Assembly (NCBI RefSeq): GCF_000179035.2
Contig: NC_015155.1
Coordinates: 434,001 to 498,000, forward strand
Direction of reading: 5' to 3'
DNA length: 64,000 bases
DNA from: Mycoplasma suis str. Illinois
GTDB lineage: Bacteria > Bacillota_I > Bacilli_A > Mycoplasmatales > Mycoplasmoidaceae
Shown here: piece by piece, positions 21,463 to 32,929 of the stretch
Layout of the letters: the number at the start of each line of letters is the position of its first letter
Position numbering within the stretch: the stretch's first letter is position 1
Translations under genes and position numbers: made by a program
The notes under the pieces: generated by a model
What the model saw: the letters and a program-made list of their open reading frames with translations, nothing else
Database searches by the model: none
Told to the model about the DNA's origin: nothing

Positions 21463-23025
21463 CTACCAAGCAGCTAAGTTTCTTATTATTGTCTTAGACA
21501 CTTTGTAAGAAGTTAAGAATGGTGAAGCTTGTTTCACTAGTAAATTAATAAACTTGGAATCAACTTCTTTTAGTGAAGGTATATCAAAGAATTTAGTTGG
21601 CAAACTAAATCTCTTGATATGTTTAATTACATGCATAACTAAACCTTCAGAAGAAACTGATCCATATAGTAAATAAGCTAATTCAACTGCTCTATCATGA
21701 CCTTCTTTGTCGTGAAGAGTAACATACTCAAGAAAAGAAGGTAAGAATAGAGCTAATGATTTATAGAAATGAGTATTAGTCAATTTAGTTAAATTAGCTG
21801 CTAATTTATATCAAGTCCAGTAAGTGGACTTAGTCATGAAGTATCTTCCGTCATAGCACTTAGCTGCTATTTCCATAATTATTTTGCAATCTATTAGGGA
21901 AAGAGAAGAATTTCCCTTAGAAACAAAATCAAGATATCACTCTATAGATCTCATTTCTCTAATAAGTCTCATTCTGTCTTCTATTTCTAGTTGACTATCG
22001 AAATAGTAGAAAAATAACTTAAAGAAAAGTAAATGAAGTAATTCCATTTGCTTTTCTTTTGAATATTCTACTAAGAAATTAGGGTAGTAGAAAACATGAT
22101 CAGAACTATCAATAGGATTGAAAAGATATACTGATTGATCAAAATAAGTTAGATTCTTGAAAGCTACTTTATTACTCAATACTTGTTGCTCTACCAACTT
22201 ATTGTTAGGAATAACTAAAGTTGGTAGAGAGAAAAGAGAATAGTAAGCAGATACTACTGGCTTATGAGAATTAGATTGAATCTTGATACTATTAGGTTTT
22301 ACTAGTCTTTTGATAACTAACTTAGATAGATCTATTAATGTACTAGAGCCCACAACTACAAGACAGTTAGCTCTGTGCTTATATGCAAAGGAAACTATTT
22401 GAGTAACTGATTCTCTCGTTAGTGTTGGTTGAACATTAGTGTATTCATAAAAATCTAATTTTTCTCTCTCTAGAGAAGCAATTAATTTTCTATAACCAAC
22501 TAGTTGTCTTGTAAAAGCATCATCTGTTATCACAATAACAGAGTTTGCTTTTGCCTTTCTTAAATGATTAATTAGTTGTTCTTCGACTACATTCTCATTA
22601 ACTACTCAATTACTTAAGAGAGGAACTCTTCTCTTAGATTTCTTAGATTTAGATCCTGATTTTTTATCTTCTTCAGTTTTTTTACTTTGTTTTGACATTT
22701 CTTCTTCTTGTTCCTTGACTATTTCAACATAGTCAGGGGAATCAAAGTTAATAATTCCTAATTTTCTAGCATCTAATATTCTTTCTTTGCTGGAAATAAT
22801 TTCCTTAAATTTATTTAGTGCTAATTCCTCTGAAAGGGAAATAGCACTATTTTTAGCTTCTTGTCCAGCCTTATTTACTTCTTTTTCTAAGAAGGAACGT
22901 TGAACACTAAAGAATAGTTGACTATCCAAACTATTCTTATAGATCGACTCATCTATGTTTTCATTTTTCGGAGGAGGAAACATCTTATTAATTAATTCTT
23001 GTGCTTTATTGAAAAGATTCTTCAC
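21463..23025 (-). CDS. Fe-ADH-like protein with a charged N-terminal extension, 520 aa
   Basis: Three shorter frames join through TGA-Trp into one 520-residue ORF. Residues ~1-135 are charged and Lys/Glu-rich, ending in a basic Lys/Ser run (SGSKSKKSKRR). From ~140 on it resembles iron-type alcohol dehydrogenases: VITDDAF with a Rossmann-like start, NCLVVVGSSTLIDLSKLVI where the family has GGGSxxD.aK, and an all-helical C-terminal half with RAVELAYLLYG and FDIPSLKEVDSKFINLLVKQASPF. The usual His-Gly metal-site motif is not evident, so catalysis is doubtful. It may be a structural or moonlighting descendant. Confidence 0.55.
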
Positions 23026-23035
23026 TTCTTTTATA

Positions 23036-23671
23036 TTATTTTTGGCTATAAACTACTTTAGCTGAAAGTAGTTTCTTTCTGCATTGTTCCTCGAAAGAAG
23101 AGAAACTATGAGTTAAGAGATGAACATTATCTCTTAAGTCTTCACAAGAAATTTTTATGTCTTCTAGTTCTTTTTCTCATGTACTTTTTATTGTCTTAAC
23201 TACTTTTTTATCAACTTTTTTACCTAATTTCTTATTTTGCTTTCTCTTTTGTTTTTCTACTATTTTTAGAGAACTACCTAAATATTTCATAATGTAAATA
23301 TCCAAATCAGAAATAAGCTCTAGAGCTCTGTCTTTGCAAGAAGAGAAGAATTCCTCTCTTCTTTTTAACTCTTTATATTTCTTTTGTTTTCTATAGAAAT
23401 CATTAATTGATTCAAGAGAGATAGTTTTTTTATTTGGGTTAGCTTTGCTTTCCGAATTTTTTAGTTCTTCTAAAAATAAATCAACATTATTGTCGTGAAC
23501 CACTTTCTTTTGTTTAAGGAAGTGACAATCTCGCTTGAGTTGAAAAATTTCTCTCTTGAATTCCAGTAACTTCTTTAACTTGAAGTTTCGGAAATTAAAT
23601 CAATAATAAAGGAAGGAAACTAAAACAAAAATCGATCCCAGAGGAAAAGCAGCATATGCCTCTCATGACAA
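23036..23671 (-). CDS. One-helix coiled-coil membrane protein, 211 aa
   Basis: TTG start at 23671 after an in-frame TAA. One membrane helix (about residues 8-24, GSIFVLVSFLYYWFNF), then a long Lys/Glu/Leu-rich, probably coiled-coil region with three Cys. It ends SAKVVYSQK, 11 bp before the Fe-ADH-like gene, so the two may be co-transcribed. The topology resembles septation-ring regulators such as EzrA, but no motif supports that. Function unknown. Confidence 0.6.
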
Positions 23672-23695
23672 TTTTTTTAATTAAGACTAAAAAAT

Positions 23696-24310
23696 TTAAA
23701 GATTTTTATAGGTTTCCCAGAATTTTTTAGCTTCTGGAGAAGAATTTAATTCTTCAAAAGAAGGATGTTTTCTATTTAATTCTTTATCTGCTTCATTAAT
23801 TGCACTTACTATAGGAAGAATAAAAGGAGTTAAATTTCCCACTTCTTCTTTTTTCATATATTTACTTAGTAAATCTTGTAATTGTTCATGTTTTAGTTCG
23901 TCTGGAGTTTCTGCAAACTTTTTGCCTAAAAAGTTTGAAAGATCATCTATTTTTTTGGAAGCTTCTCCAAATTTCTTTTTAGTGTCGGAATTACCTTCTT
24001 TATCCATTCAAGACTTCACGTCTTGAATTACTTTTTTGAATTCTTGATTTTCTAATTTATCTAGTGAATTAGTCTTTCCATCTAAATATTCTTTAACTGA
24101 ATTTATTTTTTCTTGTAATTCTTTTATAGAAGAAAAAGATTCACTTAAGTGAATCTTTTTTCCCTTTAAATTTTCTTTATTTTCTTCTAAATATTTACTA
24201 AAAACATTTAAATAATCTTTAACTCCAGAAAAAGAAGAAATAGCTGTTCCAGTAGTTCCTAGGGCTGTAAGCCCTATTATCCAAGCAGCTATTTTAGAAA
24301 ACAGAACCAC
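23696..24310 (-). CDS. Anchored helical protein, 204 aa
   Basis: GTG start (MVLFSKIAAWIIGLTALGTT). N-terminal anchor, then Lys/Glu-rich helical segments with the pattern LxxKIxxVKEYLDGKxxxLxKLE. One TGA-Trp joins the two halves. It lies 24 bp upstream of the coiled-coil gene. No recognised family. Confidence 0.65.
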
Positions 24311-24466
24311 TACCTAGAAAAAACTAAATATACCTATTTAATTTAAATAAAAAGAAAACTAAAATTTTAAGGACTTATAAGTTATCTATTTATTCTAACT
24401 TAAATGTTATAGACTTATAAAACTTCTTATATTTCTATAAATATAAATATAAGAAGAAGTTCTTAA

Positions 24467-25051
24467 TTGATATTTTCTAAATATTTATTAACAGCAGTAA
24501 CTGCTCTCACTATTGGAGCTAACTCTGTTATTTTCTTGGGGGGGGGCACTCAACAAAAGAAAGTAGAACAAACTTTTGAAGAGCTCGGCTCTTCAATAAA
24601 AGACAAGAATAATTTAATAGAAAAAGAAACTGATCGAATAAATAAAGAAAAAGAAAAGAGCAAAGAAGATTTCGACAAATTAGACAAAAAGAATAACGAA
24701 ACTAAAGAAAAAAGACGAGAATCAGAAGAACAAAAGAAAAAACTAGAAGAAGCTAATCAAAGTGCGATCCAAAAAAATGAAGAAAACAGTAAACAATTAT
24801 TAAAGAAAAAGGAAGAATTAGAAAAATCTCTATCTGAATCTCAAAAACAAATATTGGAAAAAGTTAAAGAGCAGGCAACAAAAGTTAGCCAAAATTTCTC
24901 AAAAATCTATAACCAAGAGCTTGAAAAAATAAAACAAGCTCTTCAAAATTTAAGAGAACATAATGAGAAATTTATTAAAGAATTGTCTGAAAAAATAGAA
25001 AAATTACCAGAAGAAATTTTTAAGGATCTTGATACAGAAAAAACACAATAA
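24467..25051 (+). CDS. Coiled-coil family X1, phase ON, 194 aa
   Basis: TTG start, anchor IFSKYLLTAVTALTIGANSV, then FLGGGTQQ encoded by the G9 tract 24538-24546, in frame. The rest is an unbroken charged helix (EKSKEDFDKLDKKNNETKEK and similar, residues ~45-180), a strong coiled-coil candidate with few hydrophobic residues. First of five near-identical plus-strand genes. Probably membrane-tethered and extracellular, by analogy with the anchor; the role is unknown. Confidence 0.8.
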   Translation: MIFSKYLLTAVTALTIGANSVIFLGGGTQQKKVEQTFEELGSSIKDKNNLIEKETDRINKEKEKSKEDFDKLDKKNNETKEKRRESEEQKKKLEEANQSAIQKNEENSKQLLKKKEELEKSLSESQKQILEKVKEQATKVSQNFSKIYNQELEKIKQALQNLREHNEKFIKELSEKIEKLPEEIFKDLDTEKTQ

Positions 25052-25092
25052 GAAGAAAGTTCTTCTAAAAAATAAATTAATTTAATAATCTA

Positions 25093-25111
25093 CCCCTCCT
25101 CTCAGGAGGGG
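25093..25111. terminator. Hairpin between convergent X1 and L1
   Basis: CCCCTCCT, CTC loop, AGGAGGGG: a perfect 8 bp stem between two converging genes. A6 follows on the plus strand, so it would terminate L1-direction transcripts only weakly. Confidence 0.5.
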
Positions 25112-25147
25112 GAGAAAAAACCTTAACTCATTTTTTTAAATTTCCTA

Positions 25148-26643
25148 CTAAATCTCATAAGTACTACATCTAGTTCAAAAACTATTTCCCTTTTTTCAAG
25201 TTGAGAACTTAATTAAATCAAGGAAACTAATTTCCTTGATAAAAGATTTAGTTTCAGGCAATTTAAATAAACAAAATCTCTTCTCAGGAACATTCTCTTT
25301 AGTGAAAAGTAAGTTATAAAATTCCCAACAGCCTATCTTCTCTATAGGATGTTTTGTGACAATTTGAAGAAAAGAAGAAAATCAATCAGAACTTCTCACA
25401 TTACTGCATCCAATATCTATAACTCCTTTTCAACTACCATTATCTTCGAATCCTCTATATAATATTTCCTTTGTGTCTCCCTCAGCTTTCTTTCAAGTGC
25501 CATAAAATTCTTCAGGATATTGCTCTCCTAACATAATTACATATTTAGAAGGGGAATATACTTCCCCTTCTTCTCCAATATATCCTCCTTTAATTACATC
25601 TATTATTTCGGGAGTGAAATAATTTTCTCCCTCAAATGAGGGATAATCTCTAAATGTTTTCTTAGATTGTGTTATACATTCAGAAAATATTTTTCTCTCA
25701 TTCTCGTCATTTTTATATGATTCGCATCCCTCTCCTCAGTATTTCTTTCCAGAAAATAAGGTCTTAATTATTTGAATTCCATTTACTTTATTTATTTCTC
25801 TAGGATCTAAATTTTTTAATTCTTTATTAACTTCTTTTTCTATTCAAATATCCAATAACTTTCCAAATTTAGACTCAAATCCATTTAGTCTAGAAATAAA
25901 TAAAACACTATTTCTTCCGAAGAAGTCAGAAAATTTAGGAATCTTTTTCTCTCAATTTCTGTAAGCTAAATCATTTAGCTTACTCAAGTTAATTCTGAAA
26001 TGATCTTTAATTAATCCTCCTCCGGAACCAGTAAGACTGGTTACTTTCTTAAATTCTTCACACTCAACTAAAAGATCTATTATTTCGCACTTTTCAGAAT
26101 CCTCGAGATTCTGAAATCAATCACTCAATTGGTTTAATTCAGATTTATTAAGTGATAAAAATCCCTTTTTAAGGTTTTTTCATATTTCCAATAACTTTTG
26201 TTTTTCTTGTTCTGAATTTTCAGATTTATGGCTTGAAAATGGAATAAAACTTCTTGGCCCGAATCAAATATTCTTGCCATCTATTAACATTCCATCTTTT
26301 AAATTCCTTCTCTTTTGTCCGTGAGACTTAGCTTCTATTTTTTTAGTTAATCCTTCTTTAGTTACTAAAAAAATAGAATCTCTACCTCCTTCACTTTGGG
26401 AGGATCACTCCCCGAAGTGATATTCCCCTAGACTGCTTTTATGCTTTTATTTTTAGATTCACTTATTAATAATTTATGTGTGAAAGGGGCAAACTGCCCC
26501 CCCCCAAGAAGACTAACCTCTCTCGATATATTTCTCTTATTTCCGAAAAGATCTTTAATAATGAAAGAATCAATATGCTTTCCTATAGAAATTCCAAATA
26601 CACTTCCAGCTCCAATTACTGTAGTTATGAGTTTTTTAAACAT
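25148..26643 (-). pseudogene. Family 2 protein L1, frameshifted outside the tract
   Basis: ATG start (MFKKLITTVIGAGSVFGISI). The G9 tract 26497-26505 is in frame (LLGGGQFAPFTHK). The frame then ends at KSIKAV. One extra A in the ATAAAAGC run (about 26435-26438) restores SSLGEYHFGEW and the family order to the end: HGQKRRNLKDG, KNIWFGPRSF, YFTPEIIDVIKGG, VIDIGCSNV and the terminal FWTRCSTYEI. Length is one base short of a multiple of three. 498 aa if repaired. Confidence 0.65.
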
Positions 26644-26757
26644 TCCTTTTAAATTGGACTAAAAATATTCCAAATTAAGGATAACAAAATAATTAGTTAA
26701 ATCTCTTTTTTCTTCCTCTAATAGAGGAAGTGAATATAAAAACCTAACTAATTATCT

Positions 26758-28263
26758 TTATAGTCCATAAAGATCGCACTTAGCTCAAAATTGATTTCCT
26801 TTATTTCAGTTGGAAAGATAAAAGGGTCCAAAAATATTTGTTTCTTTAACAAAAGATGATGTTTCAGGAATTTGAAATAAACATCATCTTTTATCTTCAA
26901 ATCTTTCCTTACTAAAAAATAAGTTGTAGAACTCTCAACAACCCATTTTTTCTAAAGGGGTTTTTGAGATAAGACTTATAAAAGAAGATCATCAGCCAGA
27001 AGCTGTTACTCTGCTGCAACTGGCATCTATAATTCCTTTTCAACCCCCAACATCTTCATAGCCTTTAACAACTTCTTGTCTCATTTCTGGAGTTACTGCT
27101 TTTCATTTTTTGTAGTCTTCTCCAGTGACAATTCATTTGTCGCCAACTAAAGAATATTTAGGTGGGGCATACATTGGATCTTTCAACATTTGTCCAGCTT
27201 TAATTACATCAATAACTTTTGGAACAAAATTTCTTTCTCCAGAAATTTTCTTATAGGAAGAAAAATCTTCGCTACTTGTTGCGAAACATTCTCCAAAGAT
27301 TTTTTTATGTTCTTCATTTTCAGAATATTTTTCGCAACCATCTGCGAACTTTTTTCCAGTAACTAAAGATCTAATAAATTGAATCCCATTTATTTTTTCC
27401 AGTCCATTAGATACTTTCTTTAATTCTTTATTGACTTCTTCTTGAAGTCAAATATCTAATATATTTCCAAACTTATCTTCAAAACCTTGAAGTTTGGAAA
27501 TATATATTATTCCCCTATAACCTATTAATTCGGCAAACTTAGGAAGTCTACTATCTCATCTCTTAGAAGCTAACTTATGTAAATTATCGAAATGTATTTT
27601 GAAGTTGCTACCTATTGAGGTAGCACTTCCATTCAAACTTATTGAGCTCTTGAATTTATCGCAATCAATAACTACATCTATTATTTGACATTTCTCAGGA
27701 TCAGATAATTTTTCAAATCATTGACTTAAACTTCTTAATTCTTCAGGGTTTTGACTCAAAAATCCTTTTTTAAGTTTTGCTCACAAATCGAGAAGTTTTA
27801 GGTCTCCTAAAACTTTTTTATAGTCAGGACTATTTTCGTCTGTGAATGGAATCCTTCTGGAACCAAATCAACTATTGACTCTATCAATGAAGATTCCATC
27901 TCACATAAATCTTTGTTTTTGTCCGTGCAAGGAAGCTTCTATTTCTTTAACTTGACCTTCTTTATTTACTAAATAGATAGGATCGCTAGATCCCTCGCTT
28001 TTAGCTTCTCATTGATTAAACCAGTAATTTTGCAAACTACTTTTTCTTTCTTTAGATCTTCTAGAAGTAAAAGACTCTCTTTCATTTTTCTTCACCTCAT
28101 TAGCATCAACTTGAAAAGGCAAAGAAAACTTTCTGTGCCCCCCCCCGCCAGCTGAAGGTTTAGGAATTACATCTCCTGAGGAGAATATATTAAGGTGCTT
28201 TTCTATCGAGAAACCAAAAACACCAGTAGCTCCAATAAAAGTAGCTAATAGTTTTTTAAACAT
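26758..28263 (-). CDS. Family 2 protein L2, phase ON, 501 aa
   Basis: ATG start (MFKKLLATFIGATGVFGFSI). The G9 tract 28138-28146 encodes AGGGGHRKFS in frame and the whole frame is open with TGA as Trp. Blocks: SEGSSDPIYLVNKEGQVKEI, HGQKQRFMWDGIFID, NSWFGSRR, then EYGEG-like Cys segments, a conserved IDASC, KRWCLFEIP-type strand, and the terminal FWAKCDLYGL shared by all L and M proteins. One N-terminal anchor; no other helix. Confidence 0.8.
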
Positions 28264-28378
28264 AAAACTAAATTAACTTACTAAACACAGTCAGAAACTG
28301 ACTGTAAGAGAATTTAGTAAGGTTTTAAAAACCTTCCTAAAGGAACATTTTTCTAAAAAATATTTTTATTTTTTCTTA

Positions 28379-29877
28379 TTATATTTCATAAACTGAGCAT
28401 CTTGCTCAGAACCTATTTCCCTTATTTCAGTTAGACAAAAAGAAGGGTCCGAACACTTGAGTTTCCTTTACAAAAGATGATGTTTTTGGAATTTCAAATA
28501 AACATCATCTTTTATCTTCTTTTTCCCCAGAAAACAGTAAATTGTAAAACTCGATACATCCTTTTCTTTCTAAAGGTTCTCCCGCAAATAAACTTCAGAA
28601 TTTAGAAGATGAATCTAGTGATTCAATTTTTACGCAACTAGTATCTATAACTCCTTTTCAACCTTGAATGCTGTGAAATTTTTTGAAAGCCTCACTCTTT
28701 ATGCTTTCCGGATAAACAGTTCAATCAAATATTTCAGGATTTTTTATTTGTTTTCTTGTTCTGGAAGAAGATTTCAAAAATTTTGAAGGATAATAAACTG
28801 GATAGTCTCATCATTTTCCAGCCTTAATCACATCAACAACTTTGGGGAAAAATATTCTTCCCCTCTAACATTAGAAATATTTTTTAAATCTTTTTCACTT
28901 TTAGTAACACATTCAGCATAAACAGTGGATTCTCCTTCATTTTTTGAATATTTTTCGCAACCCTCTCCATAAAGTTCTCCAGAAAATAGTCTTCTAATAA
29001 TATCGACTCCATTCTTTTTAGAGTCGATATTTCTAGGAGTTCCTCTCAATTCTCTGTCTATTTCTTCTTTGACTCAAATATCTAACATTCTTCCGAATTT
29101 ATCTTCAAAGCCGGATAGTCTCCCTATATAAAGAAAACCTTTAGAACCTAATAGATCTCCGAATTTAGGTAATTCATTACCTCAATTTTTAGAAGCTAAT
29201 TCATTTAGCTTCTCAAACTTAATCTTCAAATTATTTTTGAAATTTTTGGAACTAAATCAACTACTTCCAGAAATTATTTCCAAAAATTTATTGCAATCTA
29301 TAGCTACATCTACTATTTCACATTTAGATTCTTCAGTCAAAACATTTTGAAATCAACCACTCACTCCTTTTAGTTCAGAATGTTCTAGACTCAAAAAACT
29401 ATTCTTAATTTTCGTTCAAAACTCTATTAAGGTTTGTTTTTCTTCTTCTGATAAATCAGAAGAAGATTTAGAGAAAGGGATACTTCTTGGTCCAAACCAA
29501 GAATTAACTCCATCTATAAATATTCCATCCTTTAAATTTCTTCTCTTTTGTCCGTGAACATTAGCTTTTATTTTTTTAGCTAATCCATCTTTAGTTACTA
29601 AAAAGATTGGATTTATAGCTCCTTCGCTTTGATGAGTTCAGTCACCAAAATGTTGGTGACTTAAACTATTTCAGTCTTTTTGGTAATTCCCTTTTCTGCT
29701 TATTGTCACCTTATGAGGTGACGAAAAACTATTTAATGCCCCCCCCCGCAAGAGTGAAAATTTCTTTTTAGATATTTGATCTATTGAATTGCCAGAAAAT
29801 ATATTTAAATGGCTTACTGCTGAAGTGCCAAAAAGTCCTCCAGCTCCGATAAAAGTAACTACAAATTTCTTAACCAA
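28379..29877 (-). pseudogene. Family 2 prot. L3, tract in frame but frameshifted later
   Basis: TTG start (MVKKFVVTFIGAGGLFGTSA). G9 at 29739-29747 encodes LRGGALNSF in frame. The frame is open until about 28838, where TTTTCCCCAAAG should read with one more base: the frame shifts out of YFSPK into LLM and soon stops, while the other frame gives VVDVIKAGKWWDYPVYYPSK and the expected FWARCSVYEI end. Total length is one base short. 499 aa if repaired. Confidence 0.65.
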
Positions 29878-29888
29878 TTATTTAATCT

Positions 29889-31401
29889 CTAAAGTCCATA
29901 GAAATCACATTTGGATCAAAATTGATTCTTTTTTCTCCAAGTGGAGAAAAAGAAAGGTCCAAATGGATTCATTTCTTTAACGAATGGTTGAGAATTAGGA
30001 ATTTGGAAAAGACACAATCTTTTTTCTTGAATTGGCCTTACATTATTTCCAAAAAATAAGTTATAGAATTCTCAGCACCCCATTTGCTCTAAAGGTCTTC
30101 CTGTAAAAAAGCTAAGGAATGTCGAAAACATTCCTCCAGCTTTTACATTACTACAACTTGCATCAATTATTCCTTTTCAACTTCCCCTTTCCTGAAAGCC
30201 CTTCAAAACTTCACCTTCTAGGTTTTGTGGCAAGTTGTATCAATTGTTGTAATTTGTATTATTTTCTTCTTGTTCAGAACTTCCTTCTTTAGGTAAATAT
30301 CTAGAAGATGAATACATCGGAACATTTCACATATCTCCAGCTTTAACTACATCAATTACCTTGGGAACAAAATATCTCTCTCCTTCAATAACTGGATAAC
30401 CATTAAATTTCTTTTTACTTTTGGAGAAACATTCTCCAAAAACTATTCTTTCATCTTTATTTTTTCCATAAGATTCACATCCTTCTCCATATTGTTCTCC
30501 CAAAAGAATAGTTCTCGCAAATTTAATTCCATTAATTTTGGATAACTCTTCTTTTGGCAAACTATTAAGTTCTCTTTTTATTTCTTTTTCTATTCATATA
30601 TCTACTAGACTTCCAAATTTATCTTCAAAGCCACTAAGTCTAGCTATATAAAAAACACCAAGATATCCTATTATGTCAGCAAACTTAGGAAATTCTTGAT
30701 GTCATTCTCGAGAAGCTAAATTATTTAGCTTCTCAAAATTGATCTTTAAGTTATTTTTTATTAGTCCTCCTGATCCTGTAGGACTAATTACTTTCTGGAA
30801 TTCATAACAATCCACAAAAACTTCTATGATTTCACATTTTTCTTCTTCAGGTAAATTGTGAAATCACTTACTTACTCCAGATAACTCACTATATTCCAGT
30901 GAGAGAAACTTAGATCTAAGTATCTCTCACAACTCTAAAAGTGTTTGCTTATTTTTCTCATTGAGTTCCTCTAATTTATCTGAAAATGGGGACACTTCTA
31001 GGACCAAATCAGGTATTTTTTCCATCTATGAATTTTCCGTCCCTCAAACTTCTTCTCTTTTGACTATGTAATTTAGGATTTATTTCTTTTAAAAGACCTT
31101 CTTTATCTACTAAATAAATGGAATAAATTCCTCCCTCACTTTGAGAAGATCATTCCCCGAAATAGTGAGGATTTAAGCTACTTTTTGCCTTTCGAGGAGA
31201 AAACCCCTCATTAATAGATACTTTGTGGGGTAGAGAAAAGTTGCTTAATGCCCCCCCCGAGTGACCAAAATCTTTATTATTTCTACTTTTGAATTGTTCA
31301 TCAAAAGTAGAAGAAAAGAATAAAGAATTTAAGTGACTGAAAGCTGAAGCGCTGAATACTCCTCCAACTCCAGCAAAAGAAACTATTAGTTTCTTAATCA
31401 A
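29889..31401 (-). pseudogene. Family 2 prot. L4, tract in frame but frameshifted later
   Basis: TTG start (MIKKLIVSFAGVGGVFSASA). G8 at 31251-31258 encodes HSGGALSNF in frame. After NTWFGPRSVP the frame runs into a stop. Removing one base from the C4 (coding strand) at 30988-30991 restores VPFSDKLEELNEKNK and the rest, to FWSKCDFYGL at 29889. Length is one base over a multiple of three. Confidence 0.65.
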
Positions 31402-31414
31402 CTAATTTACTTTT

Positions 31415-32917
31415 TTAAAGTCCATAAGTGCTGCACTTGGCTCAAAATCTATTATTTTTATTTCAACTAGAAATAAAGAAAGGCCCAAACACTTGAGTTT
31501 CTTTAACAAAAGATGATGTTTCTGGAATCTCAAATAAACATCATCTTTTGTCTTTTATTTCTTTTGAGAAGACTAAGCTATAAAACTCAATACATCCTTT
31601 TCTTTCAATAGGTCCTCCAGCAAGTTTTTCCAAGAGGCTTCAATTTTTTTCTTCAGGACCAACCTTCGCGCAATCAGCATCTATAACTCCCTTTCAACCA
31701 TGATTTTTATGAAAGTTTTGATGGGAAGGAACTTTCAAATTATTCGGATAAAGTCTTCAGCTCCCAAAATCATTATTTTTTGTTTGTTTTTGTCCTTCAT
31801 CACTCGAAAGAAGAAATTTTGAAGAGGAGTAAACAGGGGAACTTCATCACTTTCCGGCTTTCACGACATCAATTACTTTAGGGGAAAAATATTTTTCCCC
31901 TTTAACTCCCGAAAAACTACTTAATTCTTTATCTCCAGTTGTGAAGCATTCAGCATAAACAATCTTTTCATCTGGATTTTTTGCATAACTTTCACAGCCT
32001 TCACTATATTTCTCTCCAGTCATCAATACTCTCAACAAATCAACTCCATTCTTTTTCTGAGATTGTTCTCTGGGAGTTTTCTTAATTTCCCTATCTATTT
32101 CTTCTTTAACTCAAATATCCAACATCCTTCCGAATTTATTTTCAAACCCAGAAAGTCTTCCAATATATAAAACTCCTTTGGAGCCTAACACTTCACTAAA
32201 TTTAGGTAATTCATTTCCTCATTTTCTGCCAGATAATTCATTTAGTTTTTCGAAGTTGATTTTGAAATTATCTCTAATTTTTGGAGTTGATCAAAATCAA
32301 ACTCCAGTGGAGCCAATTAACTTTTTAAATTCATCACAATCCATAACTACTTCAACCATTTCACACTTACTTTCTTCACTCAAAACATTTTGGAATCACT
32401 CACTCAAACTAGCAAGTTCTTCATAATCCAGAGATAGAAAGCTATTTTTAAATTTTTCTCAACCTTCAGTTAGAGTTACAAATTCCTCATCTGTCATTAA
32501 TGAGGAATTTTTTGAAAAAGGGGCTGTTCTCGGACCGAACCAAGTATTAGTTCTATCTACTAACCTACCGTCTTTTAGACTTCTTCTTTTTTGTCCATGA
32601 ACTTTAGCATCTATCTCTTTAGCTAATCCATCTTTAGTTACTAAAAAAATGGAATTAGTAGATCCTTCGCTTTGATTAGTTCAGTCTCCAAAGTGTTGAT
32701 GGCTTAAGCTACTTCATTCTTTGTGATAACTTCCTCTTTTATTCATTGATACCTTATAAGGAAATGAAAAACTTTTCAATGCCCCCCCCCGAAAGGGGGT
32801 TGTTTTTTTAATTTGTTGTTCTAAATAATTTCCAGAAAATATATTTAAGTGACTGACTGCTGAAGTCCCCAAAAGACCTCCAGCCCCAGTCAGTGAAACT
32901 ACTATTCTTTTGGTCAT
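31415..32917 (-). CDS. Family 2 protein L5, phase ON, 500 aa
   Basis: ATG start (MTKRIVVSLTGAGGLLGTSA). G9 at 32782-32790 encodes FRGGALKSF in frame. Open throughout: SLSHQHFGDW, HGQKRRSLKDG, NTWFGPRTAPF, SEGCESYAKNPDEKIVYAEC, YFSPKVIDVVKAG, VIDADCAKV, KRWCLFEIPETSSF and FWAKCSTYGL. It lies 12 bp upstream of L4 in the direction of transcription. Confidence 0.8.
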
Positions 32918-32929
32918 TAAAGTAAACCT

